Part shown: positions 12,355-23,640 of the stretch, one piece after another
Numbering within the stretch: the stretch's first letter is position 1
How the letters are laid out: every line of letters starts with the position of its first letter
NCBI GenBank assembly: GCA_900618425.1
Contig: UZAN01039462.1
Coordinates: 67,255 to 131,254, forward strand
Reading direction: 5' to 3'
DNA: 64,000 nt
Source: Echinostoma caproni
Lineage: Eukaryota; Platyhelminthes; Trematoda; Plagiorchiida; Echinostomatidae
Position numbers and translations under genes: made by a program
Notes under the pieces: generated by a model
What the model saw: only the letters and a program-made list of their open reading frames with translations
Databases searched by the model: none
Told to the model about the DNA's origin: nothing

Positions 12355-12550
12355 GCCAACTCTACCTGTGCCTCTTTTACGACACAGCCTATTGCGATGA
12401 ACAGCAGTCATGGGAGGCTCCATATTTACGAGGACTTGTTGTTCAGTGAAGGAAACCGGTAACCTTAGCCCCGGGAACTGGAATGGTGAACCACATAAGG
12501 CCCCGCTACGCTCGGCGTGGCATCGAACCTGGCGAGAGTAAACCTGCCTT
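12355..12550 (-). repeat. tRNA-derived SINE, family B, copy 2
   Basis: The reverse complement contains gttcgatgccacgcc (B-box-like) followed by gtggttcacc, cccggggctaaggttaccgg and cactgaacaa. It aligns with the plus-strand copy at 9,620-9,905. Opposite orientation and sequence drift indicate an old insertion. Confidence 0.6.
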
Positions 12551-13770
12551 CCACCCAAGGTGGGTGTCGATGGTGGGGCTCGACCGTTTGATGAATTTGC
12601 CTTTATTGCACTGACTTGGAATCAATGCCTTATTGTGTAGTGTTTCCTTCCCAGAAAGAACGGAATCTATCGGTGTCAATCAACGTGGAAGCCCGGATGA
12701 TCTGACGTGAGCCAGATGCGAGTAAAGTTCTTTTTGACCTTTTTTGACCCATCAACCCATGCCACCAGCCCATACCACTTGCGCTCCACTTGTCGATTCC
12801 GTAATGCCAAGTGTCATTCGTGCGAAAAAATGGCCACAATCGGAAAATATGCAAACAGCTCCGCTTTAACTTAGCACAGCCATAAGGTGAACAAGACACA
12901 AGCTTTGTGTTGTCTCAATGAATCCAAAGTCGTTGTGCCCAATTCCCATACAAATATGTGAAACGAAAATTCATTGTGGGCACAGGAGGCATGGAATCTA
13001 TAATTTCGAATAAAATATTTCGATTGATCTGTTTCGAAGCCCACGTTTGTCAAACGTTGGTGTAAATGCTCATTATTCCAGGTTAAAAATTCTTATTGGT
13101 GAGGGAAGTGTTATTATCGGTAAGATCAACGAAAAGCTGCTTCATTCTTATACGCTTTCTGGTTGCTCAGAACATTCAATCCATCCTGAGCTTGAAGGCC
13201 CCACGAGAATTGAACCAGTGTTACTGCAGTCCTGCCAACTACTGACTGTTTATACCCAGCGGCGTAGGCGGATTACGAATAGTTCCACTAATGTCGGAAG
13301 TACGCGCATACAACCATGCACACTGAAAGTTATTGATTGCCGACAGTTGCGCACAACGTCATGTGAATCCTGCTCGCACAGTACAGCAAAGAATTTGGTG
13401 AGAACGGTCGAAAGTACTGTTGCATCGGAAACCAGAAGATGATGTTGGAGTTTGGAGAACTTTTGAAAAATGTCCTACTGCAGCGCAGGAATGCGGCACA
13501 CCCTAAGACTAAAGAAAGATCGGTTTAACTGCCCAAATCGCGAAGATCACGATTAAGGGTGTAGCAGATCACCGACACCGAAGCGGCCAAAGACACTCAA
13601 AGGAGCCTGCTAATTCAAGCAAAGTATTCACTGACCAAGCCTTTTCAAATACAGAAATTCTAAACCAGAAATCTAGTGCTCCTGAAATGCTTACCATGGA
13701 GATTGCTCCACTGGTACTACGAAAATCAATCAAGTCAAACCAAAGAAGCTCTTTTGAGGGAGGAGAGTTG
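12551..13770. other. no supported gene
   Basis: Open stretches such as 13,047-13,442 (plus) and 12,630-12,899 (minus) have no start context, splice support or recognisable domain, and are probably chance frames or unrecognised repeat. Confidence 0.35.
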
Positions 13771-13900
13771 TTGTGATCCTAGCCTACGGGATAACGCCAG
13801 CCACGGGGCAACGCCGTATAGTTTCTGGACAACTGTGGTAACTCAATCTTCCAAGTTGATCTCAGCTACGCGGCCATGCATATATCATATGTTTCCATTG
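13771..13900 (+). repeat. dispersed repeat, family E, plus-strand copy
   Basis: Homologous to the reverse complement of 11,279-11,440 (shared gatcctagcct, then acaactgtg). It runs on toward the gap at 14,014, so the gap may have arisen because this repeat family defeated assembly. Confidence 0.6.
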
Positions 13901-13972
13901 TAGGCAGGGAGTTCTACGCAGGCAACGATTGGGGAAAAGAGAGATAGTCCTTGGACATGCTCTACTCAGGGA

Positions 13973-14686
13973 GGTCCAGTTTCGGAGCCGTAGAGAAATA
14001 TGTCACGTGTCGTNNNNNNNNNNNNNNNNNNNNNNNNNNNNNNNNNNNNNNNNNNNNNNNNNNNNNNNNNNNNNNNNNNNNNNNNNNNNNNNNNNNNNNN
14101 NNNNNNNNNNNNNNNNNNNNNNNNNNNNNNNNNNNNNNNNNNNNNNNNNNNNNNNNNNNNNNNNNNNNNNNNNNNNNNNNNNNNNNNNNNNNNNNNNNNN
14201 NNNNNNNNNNNNNNNNNNNNNNNNNNNNNNNNNNNNNNNNNNNNNNNNNNNNNNNNNNNNNNNNNNNNNNNNNNNNNNNNNNNNNNNNNNNNNNNNNNNN
14301 NNNNNNNNNNNNNNNNNNNNNNNNNNNNNNNNNNNNNNNNNNNNNNNNNNNNNNNNNNNNNNNNNNNNNNNNNNNNNNNNNNNNNNNNNNNNNNNNNNNN
14401 NNNNNNNNNNNNNNNNNNNNNNNNNNNNNNNNNNNNNNNNNNNNNNNNNNNNNNNNNNNNNNNNNNNNNNNNNNNNNNNNNNNNNNNNNNNNNNNNNNNN
14501 NNNNNNNNNNNNNNNNNNNNNNNNNNNNNNNNNNNNNNNNNNNNNNNNNNNNNNNNNNNNNNNNNNNNNNNNNNNNNNNNNNNNNNNNNNNNNNNNNNNN
14601 NNNNNNNNNNNNNNNNNNNNNNNNNNNNNNNNNNNNNNNNNNNNNGGTCCAGTTTCGGAGCCGTAGAGAAATATGTCACATGTCGT
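13973..14686. repeat. 41-base duplication flanking a gap
   Basis: Bases 13,973-14,013 and 14,646-14,686 are the same 41-base sequence with one mismatch, lying on each side of the N run. This looks like overlapping contig ends that were not merged. Confidence 0.9.
14014..14645. other. assembly gap (632 N)
   Basis: Run of N; its flanks are duplicated, so the true gap may be zero or negative. Confidence 0.99.
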
Positions 14687-15425
14687 TGCACAAGATAGAC
14701 GCTTTTACGAATAAAAGGTGGTTAAAGATCTCCTTGCCCACTTCACCACTAGTCTTTTGGTAACTGCCGGGGTTGCGTTGTATTGTATTGTAATGTATTG
14801 TAATAACGTCTGTAGGTATGCAGCCTACATTTCAGTTAAAAATATACAAGTTGGAGCTAGGGAAAGAATAAAAATAATGAAGATGAAAGGAGATTGAAAT
14901 CCCAAAACTGTTAACAAAGTCTGTGAAAACCTGTTCTTTGGTAACTAGAATACATTCTAATGAGGGTACTGTAGAGTTTCGATATTTGTTCATTCGAAAG
15001 GTAACAGAACGATATTGGTACCTAGTTGAAGGACGGTAACAACAGGAAGTTAGATCTGCGTGCAGCTGGTATGTGGAGTCGATGAAAATCTTATGTGTAA
15101 ACTTCTCAAATGCATTTAAATGACGATCGCATAGGTCAGTTATAAACTCCTTTAGCGGGGTTGTTGAGACACGTCTAATGATCTTTAGTCCAGGTCGAAG
15201 TGGCTTAAAACCTGTCTTCAGTAGATTGGAAAAAAATAACAGGTGAACAATAAAGTAAAAAGGGAAAACATACTGGTACACAAATGTGAAAATAATTGAT
15301 TGTTGAATACGAAACTGACGAAGTGTACGGATATGAAAAGAAATCCGCCGAAGCTTACTGACGACATGTTGAGTGTGAGAGGTCCAGTGAAGATTAGTAT
15401 CAATAAAATAGGTATTAAATACAGT

Positions 15426-16461
15426 TTACCCGAAATACTGGTTCGGAGCCAATTGATACCGGTTCACTTGGGACAGAAGAGCGTGGTAATGTAAAGAGAC
15501 ATTCAAAACATTTGGAGGAATTAAGAGGTAGGCCCAATGCGACGGAAAACCGTTAGACATTAACAAGTTGTCAGAAAATTGTGAAAGACCAAAAGAGTTA
15601 GAGATGGCCTGACACAAGACCATATTGTCAGCATACTTGAAGAGAGAAGTAGGGGCGCTAGCAGACAAGTCACTAATATATGCGGAAAATAAAGAAGAAC
15701 TGCACCAGAAGAACTACTCCAGAGCTGTTCAACAACGGTTTGGATTTCTTCCGACCTAACCTGGTACTCTGAGTTCTCCCGGAGAAGTACTCGGCAAGCC
15801 AAGCTAATAACTGTCTAGGACAATCAAAGGTCTCTAGTTTATGAAGAAGTAGGGAACGGGGAATAGAATCAAAAGTAGATGAGTAGTCCAGAAACATACA
15901 ACTGATAGATTTCGCAGAGTTATTCAAGGATTTGGTAATTTTATAAAAAAGAGAGGAAATCGCATCTAGCGTGCATCTGTTTGTTTTATAGGCAAACTGA
16001 ACAGGATCATACGGGACATCAATGGAGGACTGAATGCGCTTAAGACAAACACGTTCTGTTGGCTTAAGTGTAACAGAATTTAAAGCGATAGGACAATAAC
16101 GGTTGATTAGAATGTTTGAAGTAAAGGAGTTGGGAATGGGAACATTTGTTACTGGTTTCCAACAGTCTGGTGCAAAGCAGGTTTTTAAGGAATTGTTCAA
16201 AAATAATGTGAATATTTCACTGAGAGAATGGGCCCGGTTTCTCAGAAGGGAAGATGAAAGATCATCGGGGCCAACACTGCACGTGGTCTTCACGGTACAC
16301 AGAAGTTTGAAAGTTTCTTCATTCGAGACGGCCTCTGCTTGAACGGCATCGTCCAGAACAAATGGCGTGATTGCATCGCTTGATGGGTGAATAAATGCTG
16401 CAATAACACTGTCCAAATCCGTTGTACAATCCGGCGTTTTCGATTGGGTCACACACAGCAA
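15426..16461 (-). pseudogene. CR1-like reverse transcriptase remnant
   Basis: Blocks seen: TTCSVGPDDLSSSLLRN (RT start), LNNSLKTCFAPDCWKPVT, NRYCPIALNSVTLKPTERV, QFAYKTNRCTLDAISSLF and CMFLDYSSTFDSIPRSLLLH (motif A, near 15,880). After frameshifts comes SLFKYADNMVLCQ (near 15,640). The catalytic YADD box reads YADN here, so the second aspartate is lost even before counting the frameshifts. The surrounding motifs are those of the CR1/L2 branch of LINEs, as in schistosome SR1-type elements. Confidence 0.88.
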
Positions 16462-16550
16462 TTTGATGCCTTGCTAAATTTGCTTACTGTTGTTATATTG
16501 CAGAATCTGGTAGGTGTACGACACAGAGAGGCGTTTTACTTCAGCTGTGA

Positions 16551-17102
16551 TCAAGTTGGCGGAATACTTGACAGCAGCTGAATCTGTAGATTTGCACGAT
16601 CGTTCCTTCTATCTTCTGAATGACTTAAACAGTGGGGATGTTTTTCTGCCGTTACAAACAAATACAGTTTCAAAAGGGCAGCGTAGGTTAAACTTGTGGT
16701 TAAGTTTTCCCGTGAATAAGTTGACTGTATTGCGTAAATAGGGATAAGAAGGAAACCACGAAGAAACGACACTAATGGAACGCTTAAGAAGAAGGGTGTT
16801 TCTTGGAGAGAGATTGCGAAGATTTGGTTGGTTTTTGTGAGTGTATTGTGAATGGGACTGGAGTACACCGTGTGTTTTATGACAATCAGTGCGTGATCAC
16901 TAGTGGAACCAGGTGTTGTGAATTTTGGGGCAAAATGTTCTGAGTGATTAGTAGTTACCCTGTCTAAAAATGATTCACCTCTTGTGGGGGACAGGCAAAT
17001 ATCAGTTAGGCCAAAATAATTTATGGGATAGGTGGATGCATGATTAAAGTCACCAATAATGTTGTGGAGACTGTCGTCTATGAGGGGAACGAAAGACGGC
17101 AT
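16551..17102 (-). pseudogene. CR1-like endonuclease remnant
   Basis: The frame contains IIGDFNHASTYPINYFG (the GDFN motif of AP-type LINE endonucleases, near 17,055) and TTPGSTSDHALIVI (the catalytic SDH motif). Upstream on the same strand, 17,567-17,253 continues the family with a weak N-terminal endonuclease region. The C-terminal half is degraded and lies just upstream of the RT remnant. Confidence 0.85.
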
Positions 17103-17700
17103 AAATGCATCAAGAAGGATGAAATGTGAGACTGTGTACTAAAGGGGGCCATGTATAAGTTGGTAATGGTTATACTTCTGTATCGTGAAAATCTAGGGAA
17201 ACATTGAATAGCTAAGCAGTCGATGCCATCGGCGGAATAATGAAAAGGAATTTCATAATTTCCGCTCCAGGTTGAGTTGATGTACGTATGTAGCGCAACC
17301 GGAGCTCTGAGCTACGTGCGAGGTGTCACTACCCAACAAAGATGTTGAAACAAATGGAGGAGCACCTCGTCTCAAGAAATAAACTGAACCCCAAAGTTTG
17401 TTATAGAGTGATGTGGAGTGACTGTTCCTGCAGTACATATTTGATACGAAAATTGAACAGGAATTGAGTGATGGGGCAGCTCTGTAATACCTCAGTGTGA
17501 ACAGGAAACGGAGGCAAACGTTCCACCTAGGCCCTACATTTACTGATGTTTGACGATAGAGGCACATGAGCGAACAGGCCGATAAACGGCTTAGACGGCA
17601 TCAGACGGTCGCGCAGGCATTTAAAAAATCTAACAAATCAATCAGTATGGGCAGTTCAGTCTGAAGCCCATCGATATTGCGGTTGAGTCGACCCGCGTGG

Positions 17701-20461
17701 TATGAATGCATGCGCGTTTGGTAGCCAGCAGCATCCGTCAATTAATCAAACGATAATCCAACTACAGGCATGCATGACAAACGTATCAATCAGTTGCAGG
17801 CCACTATACACAACTGCACACAAATTGTACTGTGTGAAAAATATATATTAGTAAACGTTAGTAAACAGTTGAAAAGCTCAAATTAAATCATGTAGAGTTC
17901 TATCCCAGAGATCACCGTACTTCTCAGTGCATATGCTGCCTTTATTCAATGTCCAGGAGATGAAAAGTTACTTCATTTTTTTTTCTTTCGCCTTGGGGTC
18001 CAGCTGGTTTATATCTCAATAACAGTGTTCTTTACATTTGGCTATGATGATCGGAGAAACTAATTGTATGGAAAACAAACATTCCTGTTTTACATAATAT
18101 AAGCGCATGGAATGGAACCAATTTTGTTTGCTTGGGACTTCATTGATTATTTTTAAATTAAAACATGGAGCATAACTTCAAGTTATGATTTTAAAGCCTT
18201 CGGTAAGCCTAAAAGCCAAATTGTCATAGTTCAATATTTAACTAAAAGCCGAACGTCTCAACAGCCTGGACACTCGTTATGTTGGGATAAGGTTTTCAAA
18301 TTAGCTATGAACATAGCGAAAAAGTTGAATTATGTTCAAATAATTCAGACACAATTGTAACAGCCAAGGCAGACATGAGGAAGTTCGAGAGCCCGGATCA
18401 TCCTAAAAACCAGCCATCTTTGTGTTGAAATGACCATTCCAAAAGGTGGCATACTGCAGATAACAACTGAACCATCATTCCTGTGTCCAGTTATAATTAT
18501 GAAATACGTGGTGATTACTTCAAGCGTTTGGTTTCGGGCACACTTCAAATTTCACGTATTTCAACAATGACTCCATTTTTGCCAGGTTGAAAGATGCAAA
18601 ATCCAGATTCTTGTTTGCACATCTGGGAGGAATTTATAGGCTCTTGTAAAAACCCATCTCAAATGAAACCGATTTCAGCCTATTCTTAGTTAAGCAAACA
18701 GTCTTGTTAAAAAGCACCAAAACCACAAAGCTGAATGCAATCACTTCTCCGTTCTAGCACACCATTTGCTAAATTAGAGCCAGACAAGAGAACGGAAAGT
18801 CACCGTTGTAACCGGCAGTTAACTAGCACGAACGCACGCACGCAAGGGATCGTACATACATCCAGGAGGGCACTCACGCACGCGTACAGACGCGCGCGTG
18901 CGTACACTCACATTGACACGCACACAGAGCCACAATAAACACAACGTCCCATCAATGAATGGATGCCTTTCGTGTGGCATTGTAAGCGTTCCTCCACTAA
19001 TTGACAATTCTGATTAGACGCTTTCGATGCGACTCAGAATGCAGAACACACAAGGAGAGAGAGAATGAACGAACCTGGATTATTGAAAACTGGGGAGAAA
19101 TCGAAAATATTTTCGGTTTTATGGGTAACGCAAATCATTTGTTCTCCAATCATAAAGGACTGCTGCCGCTGCAGCTGCTTGAATGAGGTTCAGTATGGAC
19201 ATAAATACAGATGGTGAGATAACTGGTTGAGATTCCATCTTTGGGAAGCGTATAAATTGGCACAATGCATCGCTGATGTGTTAGATGGGGGAATCAGTGG
19301 TTTGAACGGTTGTTCCAGAGTTATTTGGGATATATGAATTTACCAAGTTAATTGCGTAAACCACCCATTTATGGTGATTTATTCAATGATCCGCAACTTT
19401 CGGTTATGGGAGANAATCAGAAAGATATTTTCGTTTTTTTTTCTATTTCGTACTAATAAATTCACCGTGGAGGAAATCCTAATCGATGATTAGTCTTGAA
19501 CCTCTCTGCCCGAGACCTCAATCTGAGATAAATTTGCTACCAAAAAAACTACGGATACATAATACATTTCTGTCACACGACAAGGTTGACGACGTTATTC
19601 AGCGGTTCCCAGGACTCTGAACTCGTTCACGTTTCCCATCAAATCTGCTCACGTAACTGTGTTTGTTTCAGCTCCCTCACAGCTACCCGGAACATATTTT
19701 CCGTCTGAGTTTTTAGTCACGCGGCGCACTAACTCGATCTATCCTAATTTCCTTTAGCAATTTTGATCCGAAACAAGTCATTTTCCTGTGAAAACCGATG
19801 CACAAATGTGCTCAAATCGATGCTTTTGACAAGCTTTCAAAGTGGATTTTTGCCACATTGCCCATGCTGTAGTGTCTCATAAAGCAATCACGAAATCAAC
19901 GTAAAATGTAAGTTTTTACAGAAAACTGAAATAATGCTTTTTTCGAGTGGTACAAATTTAACTACGTCTTTGTGTAAATTTAAAAAAAAATGGAATTTCA
20001 GACAACGTATCAGGAGCTCGATGTAAGAATACGTATCTATCTCGACTGTCAAACGGGATGGATTCATGTTAAACAATACAGATTTTAATATGTAGACTAA
20101 ATTTGCTGTCACTGATGCATATATATATGTAATGCTGATTAGCAGAGGGAAATTGATATGTATCATGTAATTTAAGCACAGTTCAACCTGTCAGGTAACC
20201 AACTCTCTGAAATAAGTGGAAGCAAAATTATATGCTCCCTTTTTTGTCAATGCTAAGTGGGTAAATTGAATGGCTCACCGTGGTCGGAGACATCATGGTG
20301 GTACGGTGCTCAAAAAACGATCCATATTTTATCTAGTTCTGATTCCCTACCGAAGTTGATCTAGGGGCCATATCAGTCTTAGTGATTAGTTGTACACATT
20401 TGCTGAAGATATTTTATTAAAAATGAGAATGTATCCGTAAATGTTTTTGTAGATTAAATTT
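17701..20461. other. no supported gene
   Basis: AT-rich. An isolated N occurs at 19,414. A CA/CG-rich simple tract at 18,830-18,925 is listed separately. Nothing else recognised. Confidence 0.4.
18830..18925. repeat. alternating purine-pyrimidine (CG/CA) rich tract
   Basis: Contains acgcacgcacgc, cacgcacgcgt, acgcgcgcgtgcgtac and acacgcacacag in close succession. Such alternating CG/CA sequence is the classic Z-DNA-prone composition and is unlike the AT-rich surroundings. Probably a decayed microsatellite. Confidence 0.6.
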
Positions 20462-20640
20462 GATGTGTGAGAGTAATGGAGAAAGCAATGGACAGCTGTT
20501 ACGATCTGGTTGGGTCTCATCAGTGGTGCAAATCCATCCAAATGGGGATCGAACCCAGGACCTCACTGACAGAACGTAAGCTTTCGAGATTCTCAGCTTA
20601 CGCCTCATTTGCACGACGAATTCATCATATATGCAAATCA
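20462..20640 (-). repeat. tRNA-derived SINE, family A
   Basis: On the minus strand a B-box-like ggttcgatcccc lies downstream of a tRNA-like head, followed by a body with actgatgagacccaacc. The same body occurs near 20,880, 32,100, 42,300 and 42,650. This copy ends in the unit gcctcatttgcacgacgaat that recurs at 20,955. It forms an inverted pair with the next copy. Confidence 0.65.
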
Positions 20641-20809
20641 AATCCTCCATTACTCTCATGCAACATATCATCAGGTAGTGAAAGTTTCCAACCGACTCCT
20701 AACCCTGAGGCTAGTACTGAGACGAGCGAGGATTGATACTAGCAACAAACTCGCATAGATGGGTTCCGTTATATTGTATAAATTCAAAATGATAAACAGT
20801 ATGATCAGC

Positions 20810-20990
20810 TTCCCTGTGGCTGAGTTGGTATTATGCTTGCGTTGTACCAGTGAGATCGCGGTTGCGATCCCCAGCTAGGTCAACGAATTCGCACTACTGA
20901 TGCAACCCAACTGGATTGAAGTTGCTGTCCAGTGCTTCCTAGCTTTTCTGCTCACGCCTCATTTGCACGACAAATTCATCACATAAAGTA
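20810..20990 (+). repeat. tRNA-derived SINE, family A
   Basis: The plus strand shows tggctgagttggtattatgc (A-box-like) and gcggttgcgatcccc (B-box-like), as in a tRNA gene. A body with gatgcaacccaac, gctgtccagtgcttcc and gcctcatttgcacgac follows. No complete tRNA cloverleaf is evident, so this is a SINE head rather than a tRNA gene. Confidence 0.7.
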
Positions 20991-21496
20991 AATTTATGCG
21001 AATTTTCAATTTTTTTCTAATTCGGAGGAAAGCAGATTGACAAAAGTACTTGAGACCAGAGAATAGCCTTGAACCAAAAGCTGTACATCAAAAGCCACTC
21101 TTTTTCCATACCTACAAGAATCTGCGTTCTCTTCCAAGAACTTATGCTTTTGACTATCGTTTGGTTGCAGAAATCGGTTGCACGTATTCTTTATATACAT
21201 GTATATATATATAGTGTTAGTCCAGAAAACCTGATTCACAACATTGGATAATGTTTTCGTTTGACAGGTTTTCCATACAAAGTTCATTGAATAATCGGTA
21301 CTGTGAGTCAATGATTTGTAGGTGGGTTAGATGCTACTATTAGCAACTCGATGTTGTAACTGAGGTTTCTGTGACAAGTATATGAATGAACTTACTAAAG
21401 GTTACTCAAGACACATACCTGACTGGCGCCCTGAAACGCGAAGCCGCCATGTGTTTTCAGGGCATTTTTGGCGAGTAGTTCATGTGCTACTTATTG

Positions 21497-21498
21497 TA

Positions 21499-21534
<36 letters not shown>
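21497..21534. repeat. (TA)n microsatellite
   Basis: Uninterrupted and near-uninterrupted TA dinucleotide repeats. Confidence 0.9.
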
Positions 21535-21681
21535 GACATATATGAATGTGACTTAACAGAGGTTGTTATTGAAGATATCCAGCTTATGCGAGTTGGAATA
21601 CACGGTCGGGGATTCTTTATCGGCAATTAATATCACATCTCTACTGAAAAACTTTCCTTTTCATATTTACTTTCTTTTTTG

Positions 21682-21805
21682 AATAAATAATGATGCGATT
21701 GTCAGGAAGAGGGAAGCGGCCAATCAAAAGGCTGCCATACAACACACATTATGTGAACAGGCGATAGTGGTGGGATTCGAATACACGTCTCAGTAGGTGA
21801 TTATT
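21682..21805 (-). repeat. tRNA-derived SINE, family C
   Basis: The minus strand shows gtattcgaatcccaccac (B-box-like) followed by a body with gtgttgtatggcagcc and ttggccgcttccct. The same layout is found at 26,190-26,395 (plus) and 58,195-58,395 (minus). In all copies the body contains a short motif derived from 'ccttttgattggccgctttcc'. Confidence 0.7.
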
Positions 21806-21924
21806 TGCTGAAGTTCCAACTGGGATACCAATTGTCAAATGTGGTTATTCGAATCCCGTTCTGATTTCATCATTTATCTTTTATTTTACCTGCTTTCATT
21901 GCATATGAACTATAGCTATTAGGA

Positions 21925-22020
21925 TCGAGAAAGCGGTCAATCAGAAGACTGTGTTTCAGCACATAAAAACTGGGAAGCCAATTGATGGTGGTGAACTTTA
22001 CAGCTACACCACTAACACCC
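21925..22020 (-). repeat. SINE family C, partial diverged copy
   Basis: Contains gaaagcggtcaatcagaagac and further shared words with the copies at 21,682-21,805 and 58,195-58,395. It lies in tandem with the preceding copy in the same orientation but is much more diverged. Confidence 0.5.
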
Positions 22021-23147
22021 ACACGTGGTAGGTAGGATATCACGTATCGGAATGTCGGTAATGTAGTCTGACTTACCGACGACATCTGTCTTTGATAGAC
22101 GGTAAAGGTGGGCAGTTGACTGAGGCTAACTGATCCCATGTTAAAAGTATGCAAGCCATAACATATTTGTAAACGTATCCCTGGTGATGTTGAGTTCCAC
22201 AGCAAAACGTCACAGTTTCATCAGATCCTCCATCAGACGAGGAAATCAACATAAATATGTTCAATCGTGATGAACGGAAGACAAAGAAGCTGGTTCCATG
22301 TAACGGTGGTGCGCATCACGACTAAGTCCACATGAACTAAAACGAACACATGTGTTGCGTGAGAATAAAACACATTGCACCTGCATCAAACGGCTGAGTG
22401 AAAGAAACCTGATCACACCATGAAACGTGCATTTGCTGTCGTTGAGGAGTGGAATTGTTTGGAGATGGAATTCGATCTCATCGATGTTATTTCGACGTGA
22501 ATCAATGTGTATAACATACGTAAACTGTACCAGCACCGCGAGTGTTTCAGATCAGAATAGATTTGAGTAACGCACACACGGACTAACGGTCGAGGGTTTG
22601 TGAGAATGCTATGAGCTCAGTTTGAACGACGTGATGCTCAATTATTCAAATAGAGAGGGGAACGTGAAGAAATTTCTAGTCATCATATAGTTTAAGAAAT
22701 TTCCATACACGGCTCGATAATACAGTAGGTAAACAAATGGTCTCAGTTTGTGCTCAGTGAGTGTGCAGGTATGTGCATGTGAGCAAAATGCTTGGTCAAC
22801 AAAATTCATGAGGTAATTCCAGTGATAGTGTTCGAACTCCCAAAACACATCAAAGTTATTTTACCGTCTTTTGATGAAACTGTATTATTGTGAAGAAGCC
22901 TTGATCACAATCCGTGAAAAAATGCCAAAATGGTAAACTATAATTATAAATGTTCCGCCCCAAGTGAAAATAATTAAATAAGATTTATCACTTGTTGTAT
23001 AATGACCAAGTATAAATGCATGGGGTTCTCGAACATCAGAGATAGTCTGATCTTCTGCTAAGCCGTTGAACCATTTCAGACACTTCAAAATAAACACATT
23101 AGACGACCTATTTGACGAATGGTTTTTGCAGAAAGATGAAATGGCAT
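22021..23147. other. no supported gene
   Basis: No convincing exon, repeat family member or RNA gene seen. Confidence 0.4.
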
Positions 23148-23375
23148 TTTATGCGATGGAAATGTTTGTGATAACCTACAAAGAACACTGGACAGCTGTT
23201 TCGTCCTGTTTGGGACTCGTCAGCAGTGCGTACTTTTTGTGTCCCTGTCAGGACTCAAACAGCGATTCTTCGGGCTGGGACTTCAAACTCTTACCCCTGA
23301 GCTATACGGTTGACGGTTATCACTTTGTGCGAATGACTCAATCAATTTAAAGTATCAAGCTTGGATTAGCCCATT
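23148..23375 (-). repeat. tRNA-derived SINE, family D, minus copy of an inverted pair
   Basis: The reverse complement begins with a tRNA-like head (tagctcaggggtaagag as A box; gctgtttgagtcctga as B box), then cactgctgacgagtccc and gacgaaacagctgtccagtg. The body is the reverse complement of 23,413-23,520, so this copy forms a head-to-head inverted dimer with the next one. Confidence 0.75.
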
Positions 23376-23640
23376 CGATTGTTCCTAGGGACCAGGCACT
23401 CTTGATGGTCTTGATGGTCCTAACAGGGACAGAAACAGTACGCAATGCTGACGAGTCCCAAGCAGGACGAAACAGCTGCCCAGTGTTCTTTGTTGGTCAT
23501 TACAAACATTTCCGTCGCATTTAAATGCATACAAACAGTGGGAAATTAACGATCTCCCAAAGAGTGAAACCCACACCTAAGACCATCAAGAGTGCCTGGT
23601 GCCTCTGAACAATCGAATGGGCTAATTCAAGGTTGATACT
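23353..23640 (+). repeat. SINE family D, plus copy of an inverted pair
   Basis: The plus-strand body (tgctgacgagtcccaagcag, gacgaaacagctgccc) is followed by the family 3' part: gatctcccaaagagtgaaac, then gaccatcaagagtgcctggt, then aatcgaatgggctaat. The same gggctaat/gaccatcaag block appears inverted at 23,367-23,412, so the unit 23,367-23,627 is bounded by about 45-base inverted repeats. Confidence 0.7.

Larger units (their letters stand above)
14774..17700 (-). mobile_element. CR1-like non-LTR retrotransposon, 5'-truncated and decayed
   Basis: The minus strand encodes, in order, apurinic-type endonuclease remnants (about 17,690-16,900), reverse transcriptase (16,461-15,430) and a C-terminal tail (15,281-14,832). 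It then ends in short tandem units of the ATTACAATAC/TACAA kind at about 14,804-14,774. Microsatellite-like 3' ends rather than poly(A) are usual for CR1/L2-type elements. Several frameshifts and stops interrupt the frames and the first ORF is absent. It ends about 90 bases from the duplicated sequence next to the 14 kb gap. Confidence 0.88.

Noticed and set aside
13929..14763. Long open frames of more than 230 codons around 14 kb
   Set aside because: They consist almost entirely of N and are artefacts of the gap; the same holds at 37.5 and 48.4 kb.
20815..20885. Possible tRNA gene (A- and B-box-like sequences)
   Set aside because: No complete cloverleaf, and the same head with a common non-tRNA body recurs at several loci, so it is a SINE head.
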